A DNA stretch of 64,000 nt from Martinezella dioscoreae (GCF_009176305.1 NZ_BLAJ01000002.1:744001-808000), one strand, 5' to 3'; counted from the stretch's first letter, positions 1 through 8,185 are shown. Numbers and translations are program-made. Notes: generated from the sequence alone by a model not told the origin.

Positions 1-94
1 GGGGCTCAGCCTGTATTTCGCCCAGCGCCGCCAGATGCCGGCCCGATTGCGGGCCTTGATTGATCTGATCCGCGAGCACAATGCGTCCCGCTGA
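1..94 (+). CDS. LysR-family regulator, C-terminal end (partial)
   Basis: The frame starting at base 2 is open from the window edge to a TGA at 92-94 and encodes about 30 residues. They include LYFAQRRQMPARLRALIDL, which resembles the extreme C-terminus of LysR-type regulators, where a tyrosine and arginines precede a helix ending in ALIDLI. The rest of the gene lies outside the window, so the DNA-binding domain and inducer pocket cannot be judged. The following O-methyltransferase gene is on the same strand 121 bases away. The assignment rests only on this short tail. Confidence 0.55.
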   Translation, partial: GLSLYFAQRRQMPARLRALIDLIREHNASR

Positions 95-215
95 ACGTCG
101 GTGAAAGATTAAGTTTCAGACATGAATCTCCATAGCGCTTGAGTGGCGCCATATCGAGATGTAGCCATATCGCCTGAGATATCGTCGAGATGATTGCTTG
201 GAAGGTGAGCGTGTC

Positions 216-833
216 ATGGACCAGAAGATCGAAGCCGTTCTCGAAGCCTATCATGAGCTAATTCGCGAAGAGCACAGCAAGCCGAGGGAAATGCCGCCGG
301 GCGGGCGTGACGGTGGTCAGGATCGTCGGTTGAGGGCGGTCGGACCGGAGACGGGTCGCTTCATCAACATTCTGGCGAAGAGCCTGAAGGCGCCCACCAT
401 TCTGGAGCTTGGCACATCCTTCGGCTATTCAGGTATCTGGCTTGCCGAGGCCGCGCGCGCCAGCGGCGGCAAGCTTATTTCCATGGAGTTGCACGCCTAC
501 AAGACCGAGTTTGCCAGAGAGATGGCTGAAAAGGCGGGGTTATCGGCGCATATCGATTTCCAGATCGGCGATGCGGTGGAGATGATCAAGGCGCTGTCGT
601 CCGGCGTCGATTTCGTGCTCGTTGACCTGTGGAAGGATCTCTACATCCCATGTCTTGAGGCCTTCTATCCGAAGCTCAATGCCGGCGCCATCATTGTGGC
701 CGACAATATGTTCATGCCCGGGAATGAGGATGTGAAACGCTATGGCGAAGCCGTTCGCGCCAAACCTGGCATTACCTCTGTTCTGTTGCCCGTCGGTTCC
801 GGGATCGAAGTTAGCCGCTACGATCCTGTATAA
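216..833 (+). CDS. SAM-dependent O-methyltransferase (family 3, class I)
   Basis: A 205-residue protein with a class I methyltransferase fold. The SAM-binding motif I is ILELGTSFGYSGIWLAEAA near residues 65-83, an acidic residue (SMEL) follows at the end of beta-2, and VDFVLVDLWKDLYIPCLEAF near 130-150 matches the metal-binding region of the O-methyltransferase 3 (COMT-like) family. The substrate cannot be predicted. I chose the ATG at 216 rather than the TTG at 198 because GAAGGTGA lies just upstream. The gene follows a LysR fragment and is convergent with the secreted hydrolase at 883, with a strong hairpin between them. Confidence 0.8.
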   Translation: MDQKIEAVLEAYHELIREEHSKPREMPPGGRDGGQDRRLRAVGPETGRFINILAKSLKAPTILELGTSFGYSGIWLAEAARASGGKLISMELHAYKTEFAREMAEKAGLSAHIDFQIGDAVEMIKALSSGVDFVLVDLWKDLYIPCLEAFYPKLNAGAIIVADNMFMPGNEDVKRYGEAVRAKPGITSVLLPVGSGIEVSRYDPV

Positions 834-842
834 GGACTGGAG

Positions 843-876
843 GCAGGCGGCGGTTCATTCCTGAGCCGCCGCCTGC
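843..876. terminator. Bidirectional hairpin terminator
   Basis: GCAGGCGGCGG at 843-853 pairs perfectly with CCGCCGCCTGC at 866-876 around a 12-base loop. It lies between two convergent genes that end at 833 and 883. There is only a short T tract, so its efficiency is uncertain. Confidence 0.65.
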
Positions 877-882
877 TTGAGT

Positions 883-1641
883 TTACTTGCCGGCGTCCTT
901 GGCTGCCTTTTCGATGACGGCGGCGACCTTTTCCGGCTGCGAGGCGAAGACGGCATGGCTCGCCTTGATTTCGGTCACGTTGCTGCCGGCGCGCTTTGCC
1001 ATGTCGCGCTCAAGCTCGGGGTTGATGGAGCGGTCGTTGGTTGCGACGACCGCCCAGCTCTTCTTCGCCCTCCAGGCGGGATCGCCGACTTTGGCGGTGA
1101 AGGCGGCCTTCGACGCGAAAACCTGTGACTTCGCCAGAAAATTGGCTTCATCCTTCGGCAGGTCGGCGGCAAAGTCAGCAGCGAAAGTCGCCGGATCGAG
1201 ATAAAGATACTGGCCGTCCTTGGTTTCGCGGATGTTCATGCTACCTGCCGGCTTCGAGCTCGCAAGGCTGATCAGGCTCTCGCCCTTGTCGGGCTGGAAC
1301 GCCGCGACATAGACGAGACCGGCAACATCAGGGCGATTGCCCGCTTCGGTGATGACCATGCCGCCATAGCTGTGGCCGACGAGCAGGCTCGGCCCGCTCT
1401 GAAGGTCGAGCACGCGATTGGTGGCGGCGACATCGTCAGCGAGCGAGGTGATCGGTTCCTGCACGACGGTGACGTTGAAGCCGTCCTTTTCAAGGATTGC
1501 GGCGGTCTTGCGCCATCCCGAACCGTCGGCAAGGGCGCCGTGGACGATGACGATATTCTTGATCTCGGCTGCCTGCGCAGCAAAGGCAAAGGTGCTTGCG
1601 GCAAGGCCGAGAGCGATGATGGAGAGAAAACGGGTCTTCAT
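883..1641 (-). CDS. Secreted alpha/beta hydrolase (esterase-like)
   Basis: A 252-residue protein with a Sec signal peptide (residues 1-24, cleavage near AAQAA). The mature part begins with the oxyanion-loop motif VIVHGALADGSGW. The nucleophile elbow is GHSYGG (Ser near 92), and the catalytic His is probably in KASHAVF near residue 230. This short alpha/beta hydrolase type is related to plant salicylate esterases and hydroxynitrile lyases, and bacterial members are usually annotated only as alpha/beta hydrolases. It is predicted to act in the periplasm. It lies 51 bases downstream of dipZ on the same strand and may be cotranscribed with it. Confidence 0.82.
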   Translation of the reverse strand: MKTRFLSIIALGLAASTFAFAAQAAEIKNIVIVHGALADGSGWRKTAAILEKDGFNVTVVQEPITSLADDVAATNRVLDLQSGPSLLVGHSYGGMVITEAGNRPDVAGLVYVAAFQPDKGESLISLASSKPAGSMNIRETKDGQYLYLDPATFAADFAADLPKDEANFLAKSQVFASKAAFTAKVGDPAWRAKKSWAVVATNDRSINPELERDMAKRAGSNVTEIKASHAVFASQPEKVAAVIEKAAKDAGK

Positions 1642-1692
1642 GGGTATAACTCCTGTCAGTTGAGCTTCATGCTTGGGGGGTGAAGGGGAATT

Positions 1693-3465
1693 TCAGCCGA
1701 AAGTGAAGGCGTAGGCCTGCACCCCGGGATCGAGGAAACGGATCTCGAAGTTGCGGGCGGTGACGTCGCCGGACTGGCGGACGAGCTGATAGAGCCTGGT
1801 GGCCGTCACGGTGCCGTTGCCGTCGGCGTCGATATCGGAGCCATGGTCCATACCCGGCGCCTTTCCGTCCACGGTCACCTGGAAACGGATCGGCTTTCCA
1901 TCTGCAGAAGGGCCAAGGACGAGGTGCAGGTCGCGGGCGCTGAAGCGGTAACTGATGCCGCCGTCTGCCTTGTTGAGCGTCGCCTGCTCGGACCCGACTG
2001 TCCAGGTGCCCGTCAGACCCCATTGATTGAGGCCGGGATTGGCAATGGAATAGTCGGCTGCGGTATCGGCCTTTAGCCCTTCGGGGGACACGAATCCTGT
2101 GGTCTGGCTGTAGCCGACATAGGTTTCGCCGGAGCGGATGTGGCCGAGGTCGGGGCTTGCTTCCGCACCCTGCGCGTCCGGAACGACCGGGCCGCTTTGA
2201 GCCATGTCGCTGCCGGCTTCGCGCAGGAGGTCCTGGATCGCCTGTTCGGTCTGGCGATAATTGCCTTCGCCGAAATGCTGGTAGCGGATTTGCCCCTTGG
2301 CATCGATCAAGTAATGTGCCGGCCAGTAATTGTTCTCAAAGGCGCGCCAGATGCGGTAGTCGTTGTCGATTGCAACGGGGTAGCTGATCTTGAAGTCGGC
2401 GACCGCCTTCTTGACGTTGTCGACATTCTTCTCGAAGGCGAATTCCGGAGCATGGACGCCGATGACGACGAGGCCCTGATCCTTATACTTTTCCGCCCAG
2501 GCACGGACATAGGGGATGGTGCGGATGCAGTTGATGCAGGAATAGGTCCAGAAATCGACGAGGACGACCTTGCCGCGAAGCTCGGCCGTCGTCAGCGGCT
2601 GCGAGTTCAGCCAGGTGACCGCGCCATCGAGCGACGGAGCGGGGCCTTCGACGGGCAGATCGCTGTGGAACGGTCGCACCGCGTCTGTCGCAACCTTGAT
2701 GGCGCTGTTGCTGGCAACCTCGGTTTCCGGGGCTGAGGTCTTGGGGTGCAGCTTCTCCAGCAAGGTCTGCTCGAAGGAACCGGTGCTGGCGTAGGAGAGG
2801 CGGGCGAGCAGACCGGTATCAAGGCCAAGGGCGATCGCAGCAACGCCGGCGAGAACGGCAGCACCGGCAAACTGGCGGATGCGCTCGCTGATACCGAGGG
2901 ACTGCTTCATGCGGGCAAAGATCTTGCCGCCGGCAAAGAGAGCAACGGCAAGCGAGGTCGCGGCACCGGCACCATAGGCAAGCAGCAGGAAGGTCGTCTG
3001 CAGATTGGCGCCCTTCAAAGCAGCACCCGTCAGGACCAGTCCGAGGATCGGGCCGGCGCAAGGTGCCCAAAGCAGGCCGGTTGCGATGCCAAGCACGAAT
3101 GAGCTTCTGACGCTCGCTGTTGCCCGATTGGCCCCGGCGGCGTTCAGCAGGTTGTTGCCGAGATCGACTGCCGGTCGGGAGAGGGCGCTGGCGATGCGCG
3201 GTGAAATCAAGCTCAGGCCAAAGAGGCCGAGCAGAACGATCGCCGCGAGGCGGCCATATTCATTGGCGCGGATCGCCCAGGCACCGCCGACAGCAGCCAG
3301 CGTCGCGACGACAGCAAAGGTGAGCGCCATGCCCGCAAGCATGGGAAGCGTGCTGCGGACGAAGGGTTGTCCTGCACGGGCAAAGACGAAGGGGAGGATG
3401 GGCAGGATGCACGGACTGAGAATCGTCAGCGCTCCTCCGAGATAAGCTATGATAAGAAGCGTCAT
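1693..3465 (-). CDS. dipZ: DipZ-type cytochrome c biogenesis / thiol-disulfide protein (CcdA-thioredoxin fusion)
   Basis: A 590-residue fusion. Residues 1-220 form a six-helix CcdA-like electron-transfer domain with SPCILPILPF and WAPCAGPILG, each carrying a conserved Cys-Pro or Pro-Cys. Residues 270-425 are a periplasmic AhpC/TSA-type thioredoxin domain with the active site YSCINCIRTIPY. Residues 470-590 are a beta-rich C-terminal domain typical of DipZ proteins. The family moves reducing power from cytoplasmic thioredoxin across the membrane to periplasmic thiols, in cytochrome c maturation or repair of oxidised proteins. The gene is divergent from a Tat-exported hydrolase across a 360-base region with phased repeats. 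The symbol follows the family name; the specific substrate is unknown. Confidence 0.85.
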   Translation of the reverse strand: MTLLIIAYLGGALTILSPCILPILPFVFARAGQPFVRSTLPMLAGMALTFAVVATLAAVGGAWAIRANEYGRLAAIVLLGLFGLSLISPRIASALSRPAVDLGNNLLNAAGANRATASVRSSFVLGIATGLLWAPCAGPILGLVLTGAALKGANLQTTFLLLAYGAGAATSLAVALFAGGKIFARMKQSLGISERIRQFAGAAVLAGVAAIALGLDTGLLARLSYASTGSFEQTLLEKLHPKTSAPETEVASNSAIKVATDAVRPFHSDLPVEGPAPSLDGAVTWLNSQPLTTAELRGKVVLVDFWTYSCINCIRTIPYVRAWAEKYKDQGLVVIGVHAPEFAFEKNVDNVKKAVADFKISYPVAIDNDYRIWRAFENNYWPAHYLIDAKGQIRYQHFGEGNYRQTEQAIQDLLREAGSDMAQSGPVVPDAQGAEASPDLGHIRSGETYVGYSQTTGFVSPEGLKADTAADYSIANPGLNQWGLTGTWTVGSEQATLNKADGGISYRFSARDLHLVLGPSADGKPIRFQVTVDGKAPGMDHGSDIDADGNGTVTATRLYQLVRQSGDVTARNFEIRFLDPGVQAYAFTFG

Positions 3466-3548
3466 CGTTCTTGTTCCTTTAGAAGCGATTGAGCGGCTGC
3501 GAACGGCCAGGTGCCGTGTGCAGCAGTGACGCTATCTGCCGGTGGCGA

Positions 3549-3566
3549 CGTATCTCGAATGTGTCT
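3549..3566 (-). promoter_or_regulatory. Phased GATAC box pair 1 (toward dipZ)
   Basis: On the minus strand AGACACA (3566-3560) is followed 11 bases later by AGATACG (3555-3549). The pair lies about 85-100 bases upstream of the dipZ start. It matches pair 4 at 13 of 19 positions. Confidence 0.45.
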
Positions 3567-3607
3567 GATTGGACGGCATAATGTACCGAAACGTCGACGT
3601 CTCGGGC

Positions 3608-3627
3608 TGCGATACATTGCGATACAA
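3608..3627 (+). promoter_or_regulatory. Phased GATACA direct repeat, pair 2
   Basis: TGCGATACAT (3608-3617) is followed immediately by TGCGATACAA (3618-3627). This tandem repeat with an exact 10-base period is the arrangement bound by dimers of OmpR/PhoB-type response regulators. Such a regulator is encoded 1.4 kb away at 4989. Confidence 0.5.
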
Positions 3628-3700
3628 ATTGATTGTCGCGAGCCGATTTGGACAGGGGTCTCGGCGCCTATCGAATGTTTGCGGGTCAGGCGTAGTGGAT

Positions 3701-3720
3701 TGTATCACACTGTATCTGTG
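3701..3720 (-). promoter_or_regulatory. Phased GATACA direct repeat, pair 3 (opposite orientation)
   Basis: TGTATCACAC (3701-3710) and TGTATCTGTG (3711-3720) form a second exact 10-base tandem repeat. On the minus strand each unit reads GATACA, so it is the same box as pair 2 in inverted orientation. Confidence 0.5.
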
Positions 3721-3759
3721 CCGCCTGAAGCTACAAAGGCATTCAAAATGCCACTGGCT

Positions 3760-3778
3760 GCGACACATCGGCGATACA
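3760..3778 (+). promoter_or_regulatory. Phased GACACA/GATACA pair 4 (toward the hydrolase)
   Basis: GCGACACA (3760-3767) and GCGATACA (3771-3778) are spaced by 11 bases. The pair ends 47 bases before the hydrolase ATG, so it could lie at or near its promoter. Confidence 0.45.
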
Positions 3779-3825
3779 TGTGGCTGGCTTTCTTATGCTC
3801 ACGATCCAATCGACAGGAGATAGAG

Positions 3826-4878
3826 ATGTCCGAGGAAATCAACCACACCCGCCGCCGCTTTTTCGGCATGGCCGCCATCGCCGTCGCCGCCGCCGAATTC
3901 GGCCTGCCTGCCATTGCCGGCGCACAAGAAACAAAGGCTTCCGCATCGACCCTGCCGGCGATCAAGGCCGGCACTCACACGTCCTTCGGCGCGCTGAAGC
4001 AGATCAATGCCGGCGTGCTCAATGTCGGTTATGCGGAAGCCGGCCCGGCCGATGGCCCGGTCGTCCTGCTGCTGCACGGCTGGCCCTATGACATCTACAG
4101 CTTCGTCGATGTCGCGCCGCTCTTGGCCGGTGCCGGCTACCGGGTCATCATCCCCTATCTTCGCGGCTACGGGACCACCCGCTTCCTTTCGCAGGACACG
4201 CCGCGCAATGGCCAGCAGACCGCACTTGCCGCTGATATGATCGACCTTCTCGATGCGTTGAAGATCGATAAGGTCGTCGTTGCCGGCTACGACTGGGGTG
4301 GCCGCACCGCTGACATCATGGCCGCACTCTGGCCGGAGCGCTGCAAGGCGCTGGTCTCCGTAAGCGGCTATCTCATCGGCAGCCAGGAGGTGAACCGCAA
4401 GCCGCTGCCGCCGAAGGCCGAGCTTGCCTGGTGGTACCAGTTCTATTTCGCCACTGAGCGCGGGCGACTTGGTTACCAGGAAAATCGGCACGATTTCGCA
4501 AAGCTGATCTGGCACACCGCCTCGCCGCAATGGGCTTTTGACGATGCCACTTTCGATCGCTCGGCCGCAGCATTCGACAACCCCGACCATGTCGATATCG
4601 TCATCCATAACTACCGCTGGCGCCTCGGTCTGGTCGAAGGCGAAGCGAAGTTCGATGCCTATGAAAAGAAGCTCGCCGCCGGCCCGGTGATTTCAATCCC
4701 GACCATCACCATGGAAGGTGACGCCAACGGCGCGCCGCATCCGGAGCCTGCGGCCTATCGCGGCAAGTTCTCGGGCAAGTACGAGCATCGCACCATCACT
4801 GGCGGCATTGGCCACAATCTGCCGCAGGAAGCGCCGCAGGCTTTCGCCCAGGCTGTAATAGATGTTGATCGTTTCTAG
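3826..4878 (+). CDS. Tat-exported alpha/beta hydrolase (epoxide hydrolase / dehalogenase-like)
   Basis: A 350-residue protein. The N-terminus has the twin-arginine signal TRRRFFGMAAIAVAAAEFG ending near AGAQE, so export of the folded protein is expected. HGWPYDIYSF is the oxyanion region and GYDWGG carries an aspartate nucleophile at the elbow, as in epoxide hydrolases and haloalkane dehalogenases rather than serine esterases. GGIGHNLPQEAP near the C-terminus supplies the catalytic His. The ATG at 3826 was chosen because GGAGATAGAG precedes it and the Tat signal begins there; the open frame upstream is non-coding promoter sequence. It lies upstream of a two-component pair on the same strand. 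Confidence 0.85.
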   Translation: MSEEINHTRRRFFGMAAIAVAAAEFGLPAIAGAQETKASASTLPAIKAGTHTSFGALKQINAGVLNVGYAEAGPADGPVVLLLHGWPYDIYSFVDVAPLLAGAGYRVIIPYLRGYGTTRFLSQDTPRNGQQTALAADMIDLLDALKIDKVVVAGYDWGGRTADIMAALWPERCKALVSVSGYLIGSQEVNRKPLPPKAELAWWYQFYFATERGRLGYQENRHDFAKLIWHTASPQWAFDDATFDRSAAAFDNPDHVDIVIHNYRWRLGLVEGEAKFDAYEKKLAAGPVISIPTITMEGDANGAPHPEPAAYRGKFSGKYEHRTITGGIGHNLPQEAPQAFAQAVIDVDRF

Positions 4879-4988
4879 TTCAGCGGTAGCGTGCGGGAGG
4901 GTGCCGGCGTAAGCTGGCGCCTCCTGTCGTTGGTGCTATGAGGGAATGTTCGTAGCTCGATGCTTACGATGATGAGTGGGAAATCGAA

Positions 4989-5729
4989 ATGGATCATATC
5001 GACCATATCCTGATCGTGGATGACGATCGGGAAATCCGCGAACTGGTGTCGAGCTATCTGAAAAAGAACGGTCTGCGGGCGACAACGGCCGCCGATGGCC
5101 GGCAGATGCGCAGTTTTCTTGAGGCCAATTCGGTCGATCTGATCGTGCTCGACGTGATGATGCCTGGTGATGACGGCCTGGTGCTGTGTCGCGAGCTTCG
5201 CGCCGGAAAGCACAAGGCGACGCCCATTCTTATGCTGACGGCGCGCAGCGACGAGATGGACCGGATCCTCGGCCTGGAAATGGGCGCAGACGATTATCTG
5301 GCAAAGCCGTTTGCCGCCCGCGAGCTGCTTGCCCGCATCAAGGCGGTTCTTCGGCGCACCCGCATGCTGCCGCCCAACCTGCAGATCAGCGAAGCCGGTC
5401 AATTGTTGGTCTTCGGAGACTGGCGGCTGGATACGGTCGGCCGTCATCTGCTCGATAAGGACGGCACGGAGATCACGCTTAGCGGTGCGGAATACCGCCT
5501 GCTGCGCGTCTTTATCGATCATCCGCAGCGGGTGCTCAATCGCGACCAGCTTCTGAACCTCACCCAGGGCCGCGACGCCGATCTCTTCGATCGGTCCATA
5601 GACCTCCTCGTCAGCCGTCTTCGCCAGCGGTTGGGGGATGACGCCCGGGAGCCGATGTATATCAAGACGGTGCGCAGCGAAGGCTATGTCTTCTCCGTGC
5701 CGGTGGAAATTGCGGAGCTTCGCCCATGA
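4989..5729 (+). CDS. OmpR-family response regulator
   Basis: A 246-residue two-domain regulator. The receiver domain (1-125) has the acidic cluster DDD at 11-13, the phospho-acceptor Asp55 in LIVLDVMMPG and the conserved Lys in LAKPF. The C-terminal winged helix (about 145-240) ends with RLRQRLGDDAREPMYIKTVRSEGYVF, typical of OmpR/PhoB effectors. The stop overlaps the start of the kinase gene by four bases (ATGA), so the two are translationally coupled. The nearby phased GATACA boxes at 3549-3778 are plausible targets, which would link this system to dipZ and the Tat hydrolase; that link is inference. Confidence 0.9.
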   Translation: MDHIDHILIVDDDREIRELVSSYLKKNGLRATTAADGRQMRSFLEANSVDLIVLDVMMPGDDGLVLCRELRAGKHKATPILMLTARSDEMDRILGLEMGADDYLAKPFAARELLARIKAVLRRTRMLPPNLQISEAGQLLVFGDWRLDTVGRHLLDKDGTEITLSGAEYRLLRVFIDHPQRVLNRDQLLNLTQGRDADLFDRSIDLLVSRLRQRLGDDAREPMYIKTVRSEGYVFSVPVEIAELRP

Positions 5730-7048
5730 CGGTGATCGACCTTCCGGGTCACCGGCCATGGTGGCCGAGTACCCTGCGTGCTCGCATTTCGCTGATCCTG
5801 CTGGCTGGCCTCGCAATTGCTTACGGCCTGTCTTTCAGCGTGCTTTATATCGAGCGCTATATGTCGGCAAAGGCGGTCATGCTCGGCACGCTGGAGAACG
5901 ACGTTGCGACCTCGATCGCGGTTCTTGATCGCCTGCCGGCCGATGAGAGGGCGAATTTCGTCGATTGGCTCAGCCGCGGCAATTACAATTTCGAGCTGGG
6001 GACGGGCCTGCCTGGTGTGCCCGATACCTCTGCGCATGGCGCGGAGATCGCCGCCAAGATAGAAGAGGCGGTTGGCCATCGCTTTCCCATTCGCATGGAA
6101 TCGATACCAGGGCCGATCTCGCGGTTGCAGGCACATCTCAATTTGAGCGATGGCAGTCCGCTGACGATCGATGTTACGCCCAAGGGCGTCATGCCGATCG
6201 CGGCCTGGCTGCCCTATGTCTTCGTTGTACAGATGCTGCTGATCGTGCTTTGTACCTGGTTTGCCGTCCGCCAAGCGACACGTCCGCTCGCCGAGCTTGC
6301 TGCTGCGGCCGATGCGCTCGATCCGAACAACAAGAGCCCGGCCTTGAGCGATCGGGGGCCGAGCGAAGTCGCGCATGCCGCCAGGGCCTTCAACGCCATG
6401 CGGGATCGAATAGCGCATTATCTCGAAGAGCGCGTGCAGATCCTTGCGGCGATATCGCACGATCTGCAGACGCCGATCACCCGCATGCGCCTGCGCGCCG
6501 ATATCGCCGACGATTCGCCCGAGAAGACCAAGCTGCTGCAGGATCTCGGCGAGATCGAGCGTCTGGTGCAGGACGGGATCGCCTATGCACGCAGCGCCCA
6601 TGGTAATGGCGAGAAGAGCGCACGCATCGATCTTGCCTCCTTCATCGAAAGCATCAGCTACGATTATCAGGACACCGGAAAATCCGTCGAGATTTTTGGC
6701 CTGATCCAGGGCACGGCGACGACGAAGCCGCATGCGCTACGCCGCATCCTCACCAACTTCATCGATAATGCCCTGAAATTTGCCGGTGCGGCGGAAATCG
6801 CCGTGGAGCGGCGGGATACGGGCCAGATTGCGATCACTGTTCTGGATCGCGGTCCCGGTATTCCGCAGGACCAGATAGAAGCGGCGATGCAGCCATTCTT
6901 CCGGCTGGAGCAGTCACGCAACCGTAATACCGGCGGCACCGGGCTCGGGTTGGCGATTGCCCAGCAGCTAGCCCAGACGCTCGGCGGCTCCGTCAGACTC
7001 TATAACCGCGAAGGCGGCGGCCTGGCCGCCGAAGTCGTCATTTCCTGA
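5726..7048 (+). CDS. Sensor histidine kinase partner of the 4989 regulator
   Basis: A 440-residue membrane kinase. It has a first membrane helix at about 20-42, a periplasmic segment to about 160, a second helix at 162-182, and a HAMP linker starting VRQATRPLAEL. The DHp domain has phospho-acceptor His245 in AAISHDLQTPITRMRLRADI. The ATPase domain has the N box (LTNFIDNALKFA), DRGPGIP (G1) and GGTGLGLAIA (G2). The periplasmic domain of about 120 residues shows no motif that I recognise, so the signal is unknown. It overlaps the response regulator gene by four bases. Confidence 0.9.
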   Translation: MTVIDLPGHRPWWPSTLRARISLILLAGLAIAYGLSFSVLYIERYMSAKAVMLGTLENDVATSIAVLDRLPADERANFVDWLSRGNYNFELGTGLPGVPDTSAHGAEIAAKIEEAVGHRFPIRMESIPGPISRLQAHLNLSDGSPLTIDVTPKGVMPIAAWLPYVFVVQMLLIVLCTWFAVRQATRPLAELAAAADALDPNNKSPALSDRGPSEVAHAARAFNAMRDRIAHYLEERVQILAAISHDLQTPITRMRLRADIADDSPEKTKLLQDLGEIERLVQDGIAYARSAHGNGEKSARIDLASFIESISYDYQDTGKSVEIFGLIQGTATTKPHALRRILTNFIDNALKFAGAAEIAVERRDTGQIAITVLDRGPGIPQDQIEAAMQPFFRLEQSRNRNTGGTGLGLAIAQQLAQTLGGSVRLYNREGGGLAAEVVIS

Positions 7049-7099
7049 TCGCGCGGAAAGGATTTAGATAAACTGGTCGTCTGTTCGTCCGGATAGCGG

Positions 7100-7330
7100 T
7101 TAAATCCAACCAAAGAGCCACGCTAGTAGTAGGAGCATAATAGCTAGCGCCAACCAAGACAGGAGTCGTTCTCTGGATCGTCGTTTGGCATCCTCTTTGG
7201 AAACAACTTTATATGCCTCCATCCGAATCTTCTCTGCGTCCCCGTCCAGATCGCGTGTCTCGAAATGTTGTCTGGTTTCGTTATACCCCAAGCGTGTCTC
7301 TGACTTCGCTGTTCCCGTTATCTGGTCCAT
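7100..7330 (-). CDS. Small tail-anchored membrane protein, unknown function
   Basis: A 76-residue protein with a charged, largely helical N-terminal part rich in Glu, Arg and Lys, followed by one strongly hydrophobic segment at about 57-76 (LLSWLALAIMLLLLAWLFGW) at the very C-terminus. This suggests a single-pass protein with its soluble part in the cytoplasm. I do not recognise a family. The gene is convergent with the kinase gene and divergent from ohr. The ATG at 7330 has no clear Shine-Dalgarno sequence, so the start and even the reality of the gene are less certain. Confidence 0.5.
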   Translation of the reverse strand: MDQITGTAKSETRLGYNETRQHFETRDLDGDAEKIRMEAYKVVSKEDAKRRSRERLLSWLALAIMLLLLAWLFGWI

Positions 7331-7506
7331 TTATTATTTTCAGGATCTTTGTAAGCAATTGTATCCGGCCTGTTGGCGCCTACGTTTTGTAACACTTCCG
7401 GCGATTTCGGAAACATGCCGGATACGTCGATCCATCAAAAACAACTCCGTCAACTGACGTTGCCCTCACAGCATAGCAGACAGGCAGCGCAACAAAGGAG
7501 TGTTCC

Positions 7507-7923
7507 ATGACCAAGATCGACAAGGTTCTCTACACCGGCAAGACCCACACCATCGGTGGCCGCGACGGCTTCGCGCGCAGCGATGACAACCAGCTGGATG
7601 TCAAGCTTTCGCCTCCCGGCAGCGCCCATGCCGGCACCAATCCCGAGCAGCTCTTTGCCGCCGGCTGGTCGGCGTGCTTCATCGGAGCCATGGGCCTGGC
7701 CGCTGGCAAGCGCAAGATCAAGCTTCCTGCCGATCTCGCCGTCGATGCCGAAGTGGATCTGGGTACCACGGATGGTGCTTACTTCCTGCAGGCGCGCCTG
7801 ACCATCAGCATGCCCGGCATCGAGCCAGAGCTTGCCCGTACGCTGGTCGAGGAAGCTCACCAGACCTGCCCCTATTCGAAGGCGACTCGCGGCAACATCA
7901 ATGTCGAGCTGAAGCTCGCCTGA
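7507..7923 (+). CDS. ohr: Organic hydroperoxide resistance protein (OsmC/Ohr family)
   Basis: A 138-residue thiol peroxidase that reduces organic and fatty-acid hydroperoxides. The two catalytic cysteines are in their family motifs: Cys57 in NPEQLFAAGWSACF and Cys121 in AHQTCPYSKATRGN. The latter motif and the YTGKTHTIGGRDG start separate Ohr from the OsmC subgroup. AGGAGT lies 5 bases upstream of the ATG. No ohrR (MarR-type) repressor gene is adjacent, although it is the usual partner of ohr, so control may come from elsewhere. Confidence 0.93.
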   Translation: MTKIDKVLYTGKTHTIGGRDGFARSDDNQLDVKLSPPGSAHAGTNPEQLFAAGWSACFIGAMGLAAGKRKIKLPADLAVDAEVDLGTTDGAYFLQARLTISMPGIEPELARTLVEEAHQTCPYSKATRGNINVELKLA

Positions 7924-8041
7924 GAATCGCTCAAGCGTCGATATTGCGCGTCGTTCCGGAAGGTGCGGCGCGCCGAATCGTTAATTTTTCTGCATTGACT
8001 ATCAAGCAGGCCGGCGCCTGCTTTTCCCTCTGGAGGATCTC

Positions 8042-8185
8042 ATGCGACCAATCATTCTTCTCCTTGCAGGAGCTGCGATTTTTGCCGCTCCCTGCGTCTA
8101 CGACCCCAGCTCCAACGAGCCTTCGGCGCTTGCGAGCCTCGCCGTTTTGTGGGGCGGTTCGGGCCCCAATCGAGCCCCGAATTAA
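8042..8185 (+). CDS. 47-residue putative exported peptide upstream of minC
   Basis: A short frame preceded by an excellent ribosome site (GGAGG at 8031-8035, 6 bases from the ATG). It encodes MRPIILLLAGAAIFAAPCVY, a hydrophobic signal-like segment with one Cys, then a short polar tail ending GPNRAPN. The Cys at 18 follows Pro, so it does not fit a standard lipobox. I do not recognise a family. The TAA stop at 8183-8185 lies inside the CtrA-like box upstream of minC. The gene sits between ohr and minC on the same strand. Support comes from the ribosome site and the signal-like composition, not from homology. Confidence 0.5.
   Translation: MRPIILLLAGAAIFAAPCVYDPSSNEPSALASLAVLWGGSGPNRAPN

Larger units (their letters stand above)
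3466..3825. promoter_or_regulatory. Divergent dipZ / hydrolase intergenic region
   Basis: This 360-base stretch holds no convincing gene. It must contain the promoters of the leftward dipZ gene and the rightward hydrolase. It carries four pairs of a GATACA/GACACA-type box, each pair phased at 10 or 11 bases, described in separate entries. The sequence is less GC-rich than the flanking genes. Confidence 0.7.

Noticed and set aside
3511..3825. Upstream extension of the Tat hydrolase
   Set aside because: The extra 105 codons cover the repeat-rich divergent promoter region, and the proper Tat signal with a ribosome site starts at 3826.
4875..6733. Two long minus-strand frames opposite the two-component genes
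   Set aside because: Both mirror the response regulator and kinase reading frames and show no family features.
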